From Geosiphon pyriformis (taxonomy: Eukaryota; Glomeromycota; Glomeromycetes; Archaeosporales; Geosiphonaceae), in NCBI GenBank assembly GCA_016748015.1, contig JAAOMT010000009.1:1961020-2025019 (forward strand): a DNA stretch of 64,000 bases. Reading direction: 5' to 3'. The position numbers were made by a program, and so were the translations under genes. The notes under the pieces are model-generated. The model was not told where the DNA came from and did no database searches. It was given only the letters and a program-made list of their open reading frames with translations. Each line of letters opens with the position of its first letter. The stretch's first letter is position 1. This document shows positions 47,208-59,137 of the stretch, piece by piece.

Positions 47208-48480
47208 ATGTATTGTCACATGATCAAGTTTGTATTTGCGATTAATCAAGAAGAAAATGTGCACGCGATAGACCTTCAATTATCTGGTGTGCCGCAAGGG
47301 GTTTGTAGAAACATTCCTCTTCAATCGTTAAGAAGACCACGGCCGACTTTCGTTGAACACCTGATAGACCTTCCAGCGAAACTCACTTTGAAAAAGTTAC
47401 ATAAGAACAAAGAGAGAGAGAGGAAGGGGAGGAAGGGAGGACGAAGGCCTTTTGCTGTAATTAAGTCATCTATAAAAAACATGAATATATGAGTATTGTC
47501 ACATGATCAAGTTTGTATTTGCGATTAATCAAGAAGAAAATGTGCACGCGATAGACCTTCAATTATCTGGTGTGCCGCAAGGGGTTTGTAGAAACATTCC
47601 TCTTCAATCGTTAAAAAGACCACGGCCGACTTTCGTTGAACACCTGATAGACCTTCCAGCGAAACTCACCTTGAAAAAGTTACATAAGAACAAAGAGAGA
47701 GAGAGGAAGGGCAGGAAGAGAGGACGAAGGCCTTTTGCTGTAAATAAGTCATCTATAAAAAACATGTATACATGAGTATTGTCATGATCAAGTTTGTATT
47801 TGCGATTAATCAAGAAGAAAAATGTGCACGCGATAGTCCTTCAATCATCTGGTGTGCCGCAAGGGGTTTGTTGGAAACATTCCTCTTCAATCGTTAAAAA
47901 GACCACGGCCGACTTTCGTTGAACACCCGATAGATCTTCGATCTTCTGGTGTGCCGCAAGGGGTTTGTTATAACATTCCTCTTCAATCGATAAGAAGACC
48001 ACGGCCAACTTTCGCTGATCACCCGATTGATTTTTAATCATCTGGCGTGCCGCAAGGGGTTTGTTGGAAACATTCCTCTTCTATCGCTAAGAAGACCACG
48101 GCCAACTTTCGCTGATCACCCGATAGATCTTCGATCTTCTGGTGTGCCGCAAGGGGTTTGTTATAACATTCCTCTTCAATCGATAAGAAGACCACGGCCA
48201 ACTTCGTTGATTACCTGATAGACCTTCAATTATCTGGTGTGCCGCAAGGGGTTTGTTAGAAACATTCCTTTTCTATTTTTAAGAGGACCACGACCAACTT
48301 TCGTTGAACACCTGATAGATCTTCCAGCGAAACTCACCTTGAAAAAGTTACATAACAAAGAGAGAGAGGAAGGACAGAAAGGGAGGATGAATGGCTTTTG
48401 TTGTTAATAAGTCATCTATAAAAAAGATGTATATGAGTATTGTCACATGATCAAGTTTGTATTTGCGGTTAATCAAAAAG
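47208..48480 (+). repeat. Nested satellite array: seven ~96-bp units inside ~283-bp higher-order units
   Basis: A core starting TCTGGTGTGCCGCAAGGGG occurs at 47283, 47566, 47848, 47944, 48041, 48138 and 48233. The first three are 283 and 282 bp apart because each is followed by about 187 bp of extra sequence (GCGAAACTCAC, an AAAGAGAGAGAGGAAGG purine run, CATGATCAAGTTTG). The later ones are only 95-97 bp apart. The extra segment returns once at the 3' end. G+C is clearly higher than in the surroundings. Several frames stay open across units, but periods of 97 and 283 are not multiples of three, so this is not one repetitive protein gene. Confidence 0.88.
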
Positions 48481-48609
48481 AAAAATGTGCACGCGACAAG
48501 TCCAAGATAATTATAGAGGACAATTATCTTAAAAAATCTCCCGAAAAATTTTTTCTTTTCATTTTATTTTTTAACGCTTAAACTTTTTAACAAGTACAAC
48601 ACCCAGCGA

Positions 48610-49020
48610 AACTCACCTTATATAGGAACGAAGAGAGAGAAAATGACAGGAAGGGAGAACAAAAAAAAAGAAAAAAGGAGGGAATGGAAGAAACGGGGGA
48701 CGAAAAAAAGGAAAGGAAAGAATGAAGGAAGGAAAAAAATAAAGAAAGGAAAAGAAGAAAGGGAAGCGATAAAGAAGAGAAGAAGGGAAGCGATAAAGAA
48801 AGGAAGAGGCGATAAAGAAAGGAAGAGAAGGAAAGGAAGCGATAAAGAAAGGAAGAGAAGAAAGGGAAGCGATAAAGAAAGGAAGAGAAGAAAGGGAAGC
48901 GATAAAGAAAGGAAGAGAAGAAAGGGAGGTGATAAAGGAAGGAAAGGAACGAAGGGAAGCGAAGTGATAAAGAAATGAAGAGAGGCGATAAGGGGAAGGA
49001 ATGGAACGATAAAGGAAGCA
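48610..49020 (+). repeat. Purine-rich minisatellite (GA-rich strand)
   Basis: About 400 bp almost free of pyrimidines on the + strand. The core around 48770-48960 is a roughly 30-bp unit built on AGCGATAAAGAAAGGAAG. Long open frames on both strands (Lys/Arg/Glu-rich or Phe/Leu/Ser-rich) follow from composition and are not genes. Confidence 0.85.
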
Positions 49021-49170
49021 AGGGCTGTTTTTATATAAAAAATTTTTCGAATTATGAGGTCATTCGTTATAAACATAGCCCTGCCTTCGAAATGATGTAA
49101 TTTTAGAACAGCAGCTCATCTTAACTAAAAAAGGATTGGTTGTTTTGATCAAAAATATTTTTAATCATTA

Positions 49171-49440
49171 TTTTTTTTATGAGCGAAGATAAAGTGAAAG
49201 ATAGAAAATGTCTATCAATATCTATCTCATGTTAGCGGTGCCAGGTTCACACAAAACTAAATGGGCGTAAAGCACAAACTCCGAACCCTTAAAATTTTTT
49301 TAAGCACTAATTTTTTTTATGAGCGAAGATAAAGTGGAAGATAGAAAATGTCTATCAAGATCTATCTCATGTTAGCGGTGCCAGGTTCACACAAACTACA
49401 TGGGCGTAAAGCACAAACTCCGAACCTTTAAAATTCTTCT
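49171..49440 (+). repeat. 140-bp tandem duplication
   Basis: Two near-identical units starting at 49171 and 49311 (offset 140), each with ATGAGCGAAGATAAAGTG, GTTAGCGGTGCCAGGTTCAC and CACAAACTCCGAACC. A few substitutions and one small indel separate them. GC-richer than the surroundings; not coding. Confidence 0.85.
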
Positions 49441-52400
49441 AAGCGAGGAATTTTTTTTTGTCATCTCCCTGCCATATCCCTGTTATCATTATTATTGTTT
49501 CGAATCTTAATTACAGACCTCATGTGTCAATATTTGTAAATATGGAGGGTACTATAGGAGGGGGATACTATAGGCAGTGCTCGTAAAGATGACTGGTGTT
49601 ATGGTTCTTTTTTTTTTTCTTGAAGCAGAAAATTCTAGCAATTTCTATTGGCTAGCAAAGGTTTTTGGGAGTTTAAATTTGAATTTATAATACTAATTAA
49701 ATACTGTAAATATTACTTTAAAATCTTTACTAAAAGAAGAAATTTTTGAAAAAAAGAATGAAAAATGGGAAAAATCAGATTTTTATGTAGTTCGAAATAT
49801 CAAAGAGTAGATTTTCTCACAAAATCAAACTCTTGAAAGCGTTTTTCAACTTGTCTCCAAAAAAATTCATCAGCCAAAATTCGCTTCTAACAAAAAAGCA
49901 CTGAAACTGGTTATTTATTAGGTCAAGCTCGATATGGGTATTGTTATATTGCCTTGGTTGGGAACCAGTCAAAATAAGCACTAAACTTTTGTCTAGTTCA
50001 AAAAAGCAGCCAAGACTTGTAATATTGTAGTCCATACTAATCTTGCCAGTTGCTATAAACAGTGACGAGGAATTAATGCGAATAGTCTAAAGGCATTCTA
50101 TTGGTATCAGAAGGCAGCCGCAGTTGGGAATCTCGGATTACAGTTTGAACTTACTAGCTTTTATTCCATTGGATATGATGTAAGAAAGATTTTACAATGG
50201 CATTTCTAAACCTCAAATGGGATTAGTTTACATTTAAACTCGAAGTTCGTATTTCTATCAAATTATTATTGTTAAATTATAAGTAATTCAATCCTAAAAT
50301 TTAAATTTTACAAAAGTAATTTATTAAGCTAGGAAATAAAATATTAGTTGCAAATATTTCAATAAAGCCTTAAAGGTTTCTCTTTTTAATTGAATGTCAT
50401 TGCTTGTTTAGCGACTCCCATTCTACAATTTTTCTATATTTCACTTCCATTCACATTTAAATCACCTGGATAAAAGCAAGAAAAAAGCATTTTATTAAAG
50501 GAGGTAGCATTACTTATACAAATAAGCAACCATATTAGTTTTATTTTGTTTATTTACCTATTTTGTTTTATTTAATTTTCTTGTTTTATCTTATTATAAC
50601 AGTAATATATTGTTTGTTCATTAATAAAAAAATTTAATAAAACAAAACAATATAAAAAAATACAAATAATAAAAAACATTATTTTATTCTTAATTTATAA
50701 CTAAAAAAATATATAAAATTATTAAAATAATTATTGAAAAATTGTTAATTTTTTCTATTTATTGTTAATTTCATTTCAATATTATTACTATTTAATATTG
50801 TTGTTGTTACCCAACAGAAATTATCAATTATTAAATAAAAAATTCTTTTTTGTATAACTACATATTATGTATATATACAGTAGTTTTTAACTTTAAATTC
50901 TTTTATAGATCAATTATTTATTTAATAGTTCAATAAATATTTGTTAGCTACTGTATTAAACAATTAGCTTAAAAATATTGTTAAAAATTATTCTTTAATT
51001 AAAATAAAATTACTAATGAAATTATTAAAATTTAGAAAATTAATAATTTAAACAAATAATTTGTTATTAAAATTATTTACATAATAAAAGCAAAATTCAT
51101 AATACATATATCGATAATTTGTAATATCTTAAAAAACTATAATTGAAAGTATTTAATATTTAAAACAAATACAATAATTTCAATAAAAACAACACTAAAA
51201 ATACGAATATTAAAGTTCACTTGTGTTTTTGAAAAACTATTTTACTCATTGTTCTTTAAATAATTTACCAGATTAATTTTTAGATTATAAATATTATTAA
51301 AAAAAGTGTAAACTAGCAATTATACGTTTACAACTACCAAGAATCTATTTCAATAATACTACCTTATTGTTGGTCTTTGTTATTAATAATTATTTTATTG
51401 TTGTTTGATTATTTTGTTGTTCAAACTAATTATTTTGTTGTAGTTGCTATTAGTTTACATTCAGGTTTTAAGAATGTTTTTTCTTGAATAATTGGTTGTT
51501 TAAAAAGAGAGAGCAGCAGTTCAAAAAATTTTGGAAAGTAATTTTAAGCACATTAAATATATTTGTAAAAATTATTTGGTTAATTGTAAGAATTGTTGTA
51601 TAATATATTTAATGGAGCAAAAACAAAAATTATTTTATCAAATTTTCAGATATTTAAACATATGTATTTTTAATCTAAAAATAAATAATTTTTAAAATAA
51701 TATTACATACCATGTTATAAGTTTTATTTATTTCTCCATGTGCAATTTTTAAATGAATTCACAATGTATTTTATATAATTTTTCTTTTAGACATGGTGGC
51801 TTTTTTATTTTTTTATGATAAAGTATGTCTTGATTTACAAATTTGTACAATTTCAAATGTAGTTTGTAGCCAATAATTTAACAATTTCAATAATATCAAG
51901 AACCTTAAAATTGCACCAATTGCAAGATCCTAGTACAATAAAAAATATGTGAAGTTAAAAATTGGATTTACCCTCCAAACTGAAAGCCACGAACAGAAGC
52001 TGAATTGGAGGAGACAATCTTTACGCGTAGAATGCTATTACATTAGAGACAATTCTTTCAATTTATTAACTGGATACCAAAGCATTTTAAAGAAGTTATA
52101 AAAAGAAAGGCTTATATTGAAGTTTTTTTTTCATTAATAAAGATATAGTAAAAAAAAATTTACTTTTATTACATGTATGGGGTAAAAATAATTTGGTATA
52201 ATTTATTATCCTGAGAATATATCGTCCAGAATATATGAAACAGACATGTTTTTATCGTCATTCCTTATTCATTATCAGATCCAAAAATTCAATATTTTAG
52301 AATTTTTTAAACTTGCAAATTCGAAATATTTTTATTTGCCAAAAAAGTATATATATTATTTTCCTTTTTAAAGATTCAAGCAATTAATTGAATTCAAAAA

Positions 52401-53195
52401 ACTGAAAATAACACACATAAAAAATTGAATACAATAAAAACAAACAAAACTAAATGAGAAATAGGAAATGGGAAATTGGAAATTGGTTATGGTTTGGCAT
52501 TTGTCAAATATAAACTTCTGATTATTTAGATAACTTTAATTGCTGCAAAGTGCTTGTGATAAAACCTTTTCGTAAAATTAAACTACCCTATTTTGTTTTA
52601 CTAAAAACATTAAAAATGATAAAATCTTTAATGCTGTTAACATCAAAACGAAAAATTCTTTCTTTTTTGAGATTGAAATAAAAAAAACTCGTATATATGG
52701 TTTCCCTTTAGTTAAATCTAGATGCATATTTACTTTGGATTCAATTTATCAACTGCTAATTTAAAATATTTTAAAAAATGCTTGAATTTAAAATAAAGTG
52801 ATTGATGAATAAATAAAATTTGTTGCAAAAAGTTTATCATTTAAAACAACACCACAACATTAATATCACTGTATTTAAATAATTTTAATAATTTTTAAGA
52901 TTTAGTCTTTAATTTGAGATTTAGAAATATACATGTATATACCATAAATAATTTTTGAAACATAATTTGTCTGTCAGTAATAGCTTGCTACAGATTACTC
53001 AGGAATATTTCATAGATAAATAGTAACTAATGTTATGTTGATATATGTAATAATTAGAATTCCGAAATATCTTGATTATTACTCTTTCCGATTGTGAATT
53101 TTTTACATCATATATCTAACCAAATAGTTTCGGGACTTTTGATTGTACTACTAAAAATATCCATTTGACCGTCGCTGATAAGCAGGGTTGACTTT
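49441..53195. other. AT-rich gene-free region
   Basis: About 3.7 kb without a supportable gene. The part 50.5-51.7 kb is extremely AT-rich and resembles the degenerate repeat landscape at 4.2-6.0 and 30.3-31.8 kb. A - strand frame at 50035-49817 is not supported by any family pattern. Confidence 0.45.
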
Positions 53196-54524
53196 TTACA
53201 AATATAAAGGTGGATTCGCCCAATGTGTACAATCTGCTTTATGCCGGTGGTTCCCTTCATTGTGTATAAAGGTGAAATTCTCTAAGCAACTACAAAATAT
53301 TAAAATTAGTTCAATATCGTGGTTTTATTTCTTTTATACTTTCAAATTTGAAAAAAACAGAAATTGTTCATGAGGCTTACATCCAACAAAATTCAAACCC
53401 ACAACCAGGAGCCCTACAAGTCATATGATCACAGCCACCATCTTTTTGAATGTTTGCGTTGCATTTAGGACACGCTTTCGTCTCGGCTTTAATTAAGGCT
53501 TCAGTCAGAGCTAAAGACTCTTTCCTCACCCTTTTCTGTTTTAGTTTTGCCAAGTGTTTATCTCGTTTTTTCCGGGCTTTTTCCGGGGAACCTCTTTCAT
53601 TGGATATGAGTTTCGTCGCGAAATGAAAAACACATTTTCTTGATCGTACGAAAAGCTGACTATTTGATGTAGAAGCTACTGTTGTTAAGGAAGACCTTTC
53701 AGGTGCACATTGAGAACATTCTAGGCCAGTGTGAATTGGCAATTTATGTATGATGCAAGTCTTCCGTGAGCATTCTTTACAAGTCATTATTGGTGCTGCC
53801 ACTGTCAAAAGAGGGAAAAATATGGTGAATTTCAAGTAAAATTGTTATCGTGCAATTCGAAAGGTTTCCAAAGACCTTGAAAACGATGGGTCTAAAAAAT
53901 CGATTAATCTTACCTCCATCCACATGAATTTGTCCAGAATTGCAGCCTAAGCACCAATAAAATTCAGGAATTTGTGACAGAGCAAAATTTAGTGTTAATC
54001 TTTGATATCTAAAGGTAAAAATTTAGGTCAGTTGAGAATGGTATTTTTTCCTTTAATAATTACTTCCTTTTTGTGTCTCACCTCTCATATATTGCCACAC
54101 TAGAAAACCTCTTCACATCACTCTCTGCCATAACATTCATACATCCGTCTCCATTTGGACATAAAATTCGAAAATTGCCTTTATCTTCAAGTTCATGAGC
54201 AATATAGGCTGTAACACAACTCTGACACACATTAATCTGATGGACGCATTCTTTAGTGGCACCCAAAAATGGTTCCATTTCAACCTTGAATTCTTCAGCA
54301 CAAATAATGCATTCTCGAAATATTTCAGATGTCTCAGGGTATTCATTACTAGGAGGGTACCAACCAGTCAAATTGATATATGGTTCAGTTCCTTCAATTT
54401 GACAGCTGTATTTGCGGTAAGCTTTGAACCAAAGATCGGCTAATTCAACTTCTAGATTGTCTGAGATATGTGCATTGAATGCCAGAGATTTGTGGGTATT
54501 CGGGATACTTGGACCTTCTCTCAT
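53196..54524 (-). CDS. RBR (RING-IBR-RING) E3 ubiquitin ligase, second copy
   Basis: Four exons: 54524-54082, 54008-53914, 53801-53381 and 53289-53196; phases fit, 350 aa. RING1 is [26 protein letters not shown] and CPNGDGC; the IBR region has [16 protein letters not shown] and [11 protein letters not shown] Lys/Arg-rich helical linker leads to RING2 ([19 protein letters not shown], catalytic Cys in GGCDHMTC, then CGFEFCWICLENF). The His/Cys tail GNHRHKADC completes RING2. Intron positions in IBR and RING2 match those of the gene at 27.2 kb, so they arose by duplication. This copy has a different, non-Ser/Thr-rich N-terminus and a shorter linker. Function is inferred from the family: HECT-like thioester transfer of ubiquitin. 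Confidence 0.88.
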
Positions 54525-55771
54525 AATTTGAATTAAAGATTGAAAATTTTTGATAAAGAATAGATTATTGAGGACAATGAAAAAAATGTTTCTCAGGAAT
54601 CATACAAAAATGTGAGAGGTATATATATATATAGTGATGTGTCAGGTATCTTGAAATTGGTTGATATATAAATAATTTAAATAAGAAATTGGGTCATATA
54701 AACGATAAAAATGAGAAATAGAATCTCATACAATTTTCATTTTGGACTTCGGGCTCACTTTTGTTTCACCTGAATTGGGAATTTTCCGTCATAGTGTTAT
54801 CATCAATTATTAATTTGATGGGTTATACACACATGCTTACACAGATTTGTGGTTCTAAATTTAGAGAGATGGATTTCTCATCTTTTGAAACGGTCATTGT
54901 TTTTAATTCCAGAAATTGATGAAGAAAATGAAATGTTACCCCAAAATCCGACTATGATTGAGTAAAAAAAAAATTAATTGACCATTTTTATAACTTCCTA
55001 AATAGTAAATCTTTGATGCTACGTCAAATAAGTTTAGAAATTCTACGATCCACAAGCTTACACATGGTGAGACAATCTTAGGTTTTTTGAGAATTTTTAA
55101 GAATCATCGAATTGGTTCAGATAAATTTTTTTTTTTTTGGGACCTAGAACAAAGATAATTAGAAGTATAATGTGCAATATCGAAAAGACTTTTTTTAGTG
55201 TTTGAATTTATCTTGAAATTAAAAGGTTTCTTCGTCGTCATTGTGATTAAAGATTTAAATTGAAAGAATTCGATTTCAAAAATTCGATCGGCTTATTTAG
55301 AGTCATCTTCAGGCCCTCTTCTTAAATTAAATATACGTACTTAATTTCTGCTTTTAATCTGTAAGTCTGATCATCACCGTTCTGAGAATTTGGCAGAACG
55401 AGTTAATTGTTCTTTTTTTTTTTCACATTTCCCAAATCAGTTCAATAATCGGCTTTGTTCAATACTACAAATGATAACCATAAGCACGGATTAACTCTCC
55501 CGTTTGTGGAAAAATTTTCGGTGATTTATGTAAAATCTGATTTATAGGGCAAATAAAGGGAACCTTTAATTTTTTTTTACTTGTTATACCTAATTGTTCA
55601 TTTACACTTTCCCAAAAGTATTTCTTTAATTTATTCATAGGAGTTTTAATTGCTTTTAACAAATATTGATCTTTTCATATTCAAAATTCCAAGCATCATT
55701 ATTTAATCAATGTGTCACCTGCATATTAAAAAAATAAATGTGCTTTGTAATATCACCTACATCATCTAAAT

Positions 55772-55772
55772 G

Positions 55773-55813
<41 letters not shown>
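55772..55813 (+). repeat. (TAA)n microsatellite
   Basis: About fourteen TAA units. Confidence 0.9.
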
Positions 55814-57890
55814 GAGTCAAATTGTTTAAAGAAAGTTTTGTTTATATTGAGTTTAGACTCGGCTTTTCGAATTACATTCGGATAGCAACTTTTACGCTTT
55901 AAGCCAAGGAAGTTACGAATATTGCAAAACTATTTTTGAAGTAGCTAAAGGTTTAACTGAAAATTTAAAAATTTTTAACAAATCTCTAACAATAACTAAG
56001 CTGATAAAACCTTAATATTGGAAATGAATTATCAAAAAGTATCGAGTTTTCGAACCGAGTTTACGTTATTTAGAATTGGCTATAATATTTCTGGATGAAT
56101 AAACGCTCACAAATCTTTGGCAATTGATGATTGTTGAAATTTAAATTAATCAAGTCAAAAAAAATTTGTACACAAATTATACGAAAACCATAATTATTGA
56201 GAATAATATACTAGAATATAAAGTTTTATATTTAATATATCAATACAATTTTTTCCTTTTTCTTATTCAAAACATAATTTCAAGAATAAAAATAGCTTTT
56301 CCAACAGAATTTTTATTTATCTAAATAAAAGTATTACCGATATTTTCAATTACTTTTGTTTTCTAAAATAAGAATTTTAATCTCCATTGCTACTATGTTT
56401 CACTCCGAAAAATAAATTATGATTTTGAACGTTCCATATTCTGAACACCTATTTTCTAAAAAGGTATTTTCTTTGTGTACATGACCAGTTAAAATTAAGG
56501 CGATATAATAAGGATTTTCCTGTTTAGTATGGAAAATTTTTTTTGTGCTTATACATACATATAAGATGGGCTAAAAACTGACAATAAACAATAATAATGT
56601 TCAAAATACCTGATTATTTCTAGATAAATATAGTATGTAAAATAGTTTGAACTGAAAAAATTCTCATGCATTTTCTTTATCCTACCCCTTTTAATCAACT
56701 ATATTCCCAGATCACAGTTAAAGGTTCCCCTAGTTTTTTAAAATCATGCAATTAAAAACGACAATTCCAAAATTATTGAACTTTCCCAAATATCAGAACG
56801 TTTAATTGAATTTCAATACCTGAATTATGCATTTACAAAAATAAAGTAAAATATTTATACAAAGTCATTATTTATGCATGTTTAGACAATAAAACAATAC
56901 TTGTTATCAAAGAAGAATTTTTCAACAGGATTTTTAGAATATTTCTAAAAAGACCTTTTTAATAAGATTATCTTTTCTATCTCTATTAAAAAAAGTCTCC
57001 TTATAAGGTTCTTTTGTATTGGACAAAAAAATCATTAAATCAATTATATCTACCTATGGTTTCAAACTTGATTTTCATTGCCATTTTACATAATTTTTAT
57101 TAATAAAATAATATTTTATCTTTTCAATTACATTTTAAACTTTATTTTTGCTGAACATGGAATTTGTGATTTGGATTTATTTCAAAATGAAAATAGAATG
57201 TTTAATATTTTTTTGAAATGAATTAATATACAAATTTCTTAATTTAGAACATATCTCCCCCCCCCTTAAAATACAATTGTTTATAACAGCTAAATCCCAA
57301 GGAACAGAAACCCCGTTAACCATATCTAACCATTTTTAAATAAATAATAATAATAATAATAAGTTTTGAGGTTGGTTGTTTGGTTGGTTGTATTAAGCAA
57401 GCTCCATATTGAATTCAAATTCTACCAGGCATCTGCACCAATCTGTTTCAAAAATCAGGTTTGAGATCTTGGCCGACAAATAAATCATCTATGCGCGGAT
57501 TTATTTTTACAAATAACAATTGAGAAGTGATATTAATTCAAGATAGAAATCGGGGCGTGTCAAGATCGACTGTTTCAGGATTGATTTTGCATATAAAAAA
57601 TCCTCTAGCATATCTTTAACTGTGCATAACTTGTTTATTTAATCTTTATATATAACAAACTGAGACGTTTGCCTTGAGTTCAATATATTTTAATTTAAAA
57701 CTTTTGCTCAAGTTATAATTATTGTATTGTTATCAAATAATAATTTAACAAGCATGTTTCTTTTACAAATATTGTTGAATAGCAGAAACTAAATCTTGTA
57801 AAGCATTTCTTTTTTGCCAAGTAATTTGTTCGATTAGACGGTAAAAGATTTTTATTTTTATGTTTAATAATTTATTATTTATTAACAGTG

Positions 57891-58079
57891 TAAATTGGTT
57901 TTGGATAAATTAATCTTTTTAAATTCATTTTTTACAAATAGATAAATATTTTTGCAGAAATACTCTTGATGTTTATGATCTAGAAAAGAAATTACTCCTA
58001 ATTTCCTGTGTCAATATTTTTTATTTTTCTTAATTTTTAACAATTTGAATTCATAAAAAAGACTTTTTACCAATTTCTT
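57891..58079 (+). repeat. Inverted repeat pair, left copy
   Basis: Aligns with the reverse complement of 62061-62255. Shared ordered blocks include TAAATTGGTTTTGGAT, AGAAATACTCTTGATG, ATTACTCCTAATTTC and AAAAAGACTTTTTA. Diverged by scattered substitutions and small indels. Confidence 0.7.
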
Positions 58080-59137
58080 AAACTTTTACCACATCTGGTT
58101 TAGATATTTAAAAAAAATATATTCAAAATTTCGAATATGATTCAAATTCTTAAAAAAAAAATATTTTTTCAAATTAAATGTTTTCATAATAATAATAATA
58201 ATATTATTATTATTTTTATTATTTTTTGATTTTTAACTTAAAAATTGTGAAATTATTTTTTTATATGTATTTAATAAAAAATTGAAATTATTGAAAATTT
58301 AAAATTATCATTTAAAAGCTTTAATTAACTTTAGTCAAGTTACAATAGAAATGGCTTATGCATTTCTTAAATTATATTACATTAATATTTTAAAACTATA
58401 TACATATAAGTTTAAACATATTAATTAAATTATATTTATTATATTTATATTTGTGAATTGATTCAATTTAAATTAAACATTTATATTATTCAAAATTTTG
58501 AACTTGAATAAAATACATAAGAATAAAACCCATAAATAATTTTCTAAATAAATTTTTAATTATATTTTTGCTTAAAAAAAAAATGTTAATTTTTATTAAT
58601 TCTGAATCTTCATTTTCCCAAGTAAATGATTCATGTTAAAAAACTTAAATTTTTTAACATCATCAGTATCAAAATTTTTTTAGAAAATAAGTGCTTTAGA
58701 TCAATAACTGAATGATACATGCTGCGGAACTCTTGATATTTTCAAGTTTTAAAAATAAATATTCAATCAATGATATTTACTAACTTATTTCTAATAAATT
58801 GATATAAAAATACTTTTTCCACGTTGTATTTTCTATTATTCTTTTATTATATTGGAAAACTACTTTAATTATTAAAAATCGAAATATAAAGGCTGTAAAA
58901 AGCGATTAAACCCTTCTAACGCCTATCTTTTATTTATATATCGTTATCATAATCACTCATCAGTGATATGATAATGCTAACATTTAAACTATATTGGTCA
59001 CTAAATAAACACAATCTTTTCAATTTTATTAATATTCTGTTTATTCAAACTTCTCATAAGTCAAAAAAAATACTACCGCGTTTACACGAAACCTTGCCTC
59101 AAACCACGTAAGGGATCAAAATATTAACAGAGAAAAT

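Larger units (their letters stand above)
54525..59137. other. AT-rich spacer
   Basis: About 4.6 kb. It contains a TA-run (about 54619-54633) about 100 bp upstream of the RBR gene that may serve as its TATA region, an (AAT)n tract at 55772-55813, and the left member of an inverted repeat pair at 57.89-58.08 kb. A - strand frame at 55662-55465 (65 codons, NKLKKYFWESVNEQLGI) has normal composition and may be a gene remnant, but no family is recognised. Confidence 0.45.

Noticed and set aside
47208-48218. Repeated ~90-aa frames containing GVPQG and RRPRPTF as a repetitive protein gene
   Set aside because: Unit lengths of 283, 282, 95 and 97 bp break the frame between units; a satellite explains it better.
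47283-48300. CRISPR-like array because of regularly spaced repeats
   Set aside because: The whole ~96-bp unit is conserved with no unique spacers, and the genome is eukaryotic.
48587-49076. Long open frames on both strands over the GA-rich block
   Set aside because: They are purely compositional (Phe/Leu/Ser or Lys/Arg/Glu repeats) over a 30-bp minisatellite; no start context, introns or family pattern.
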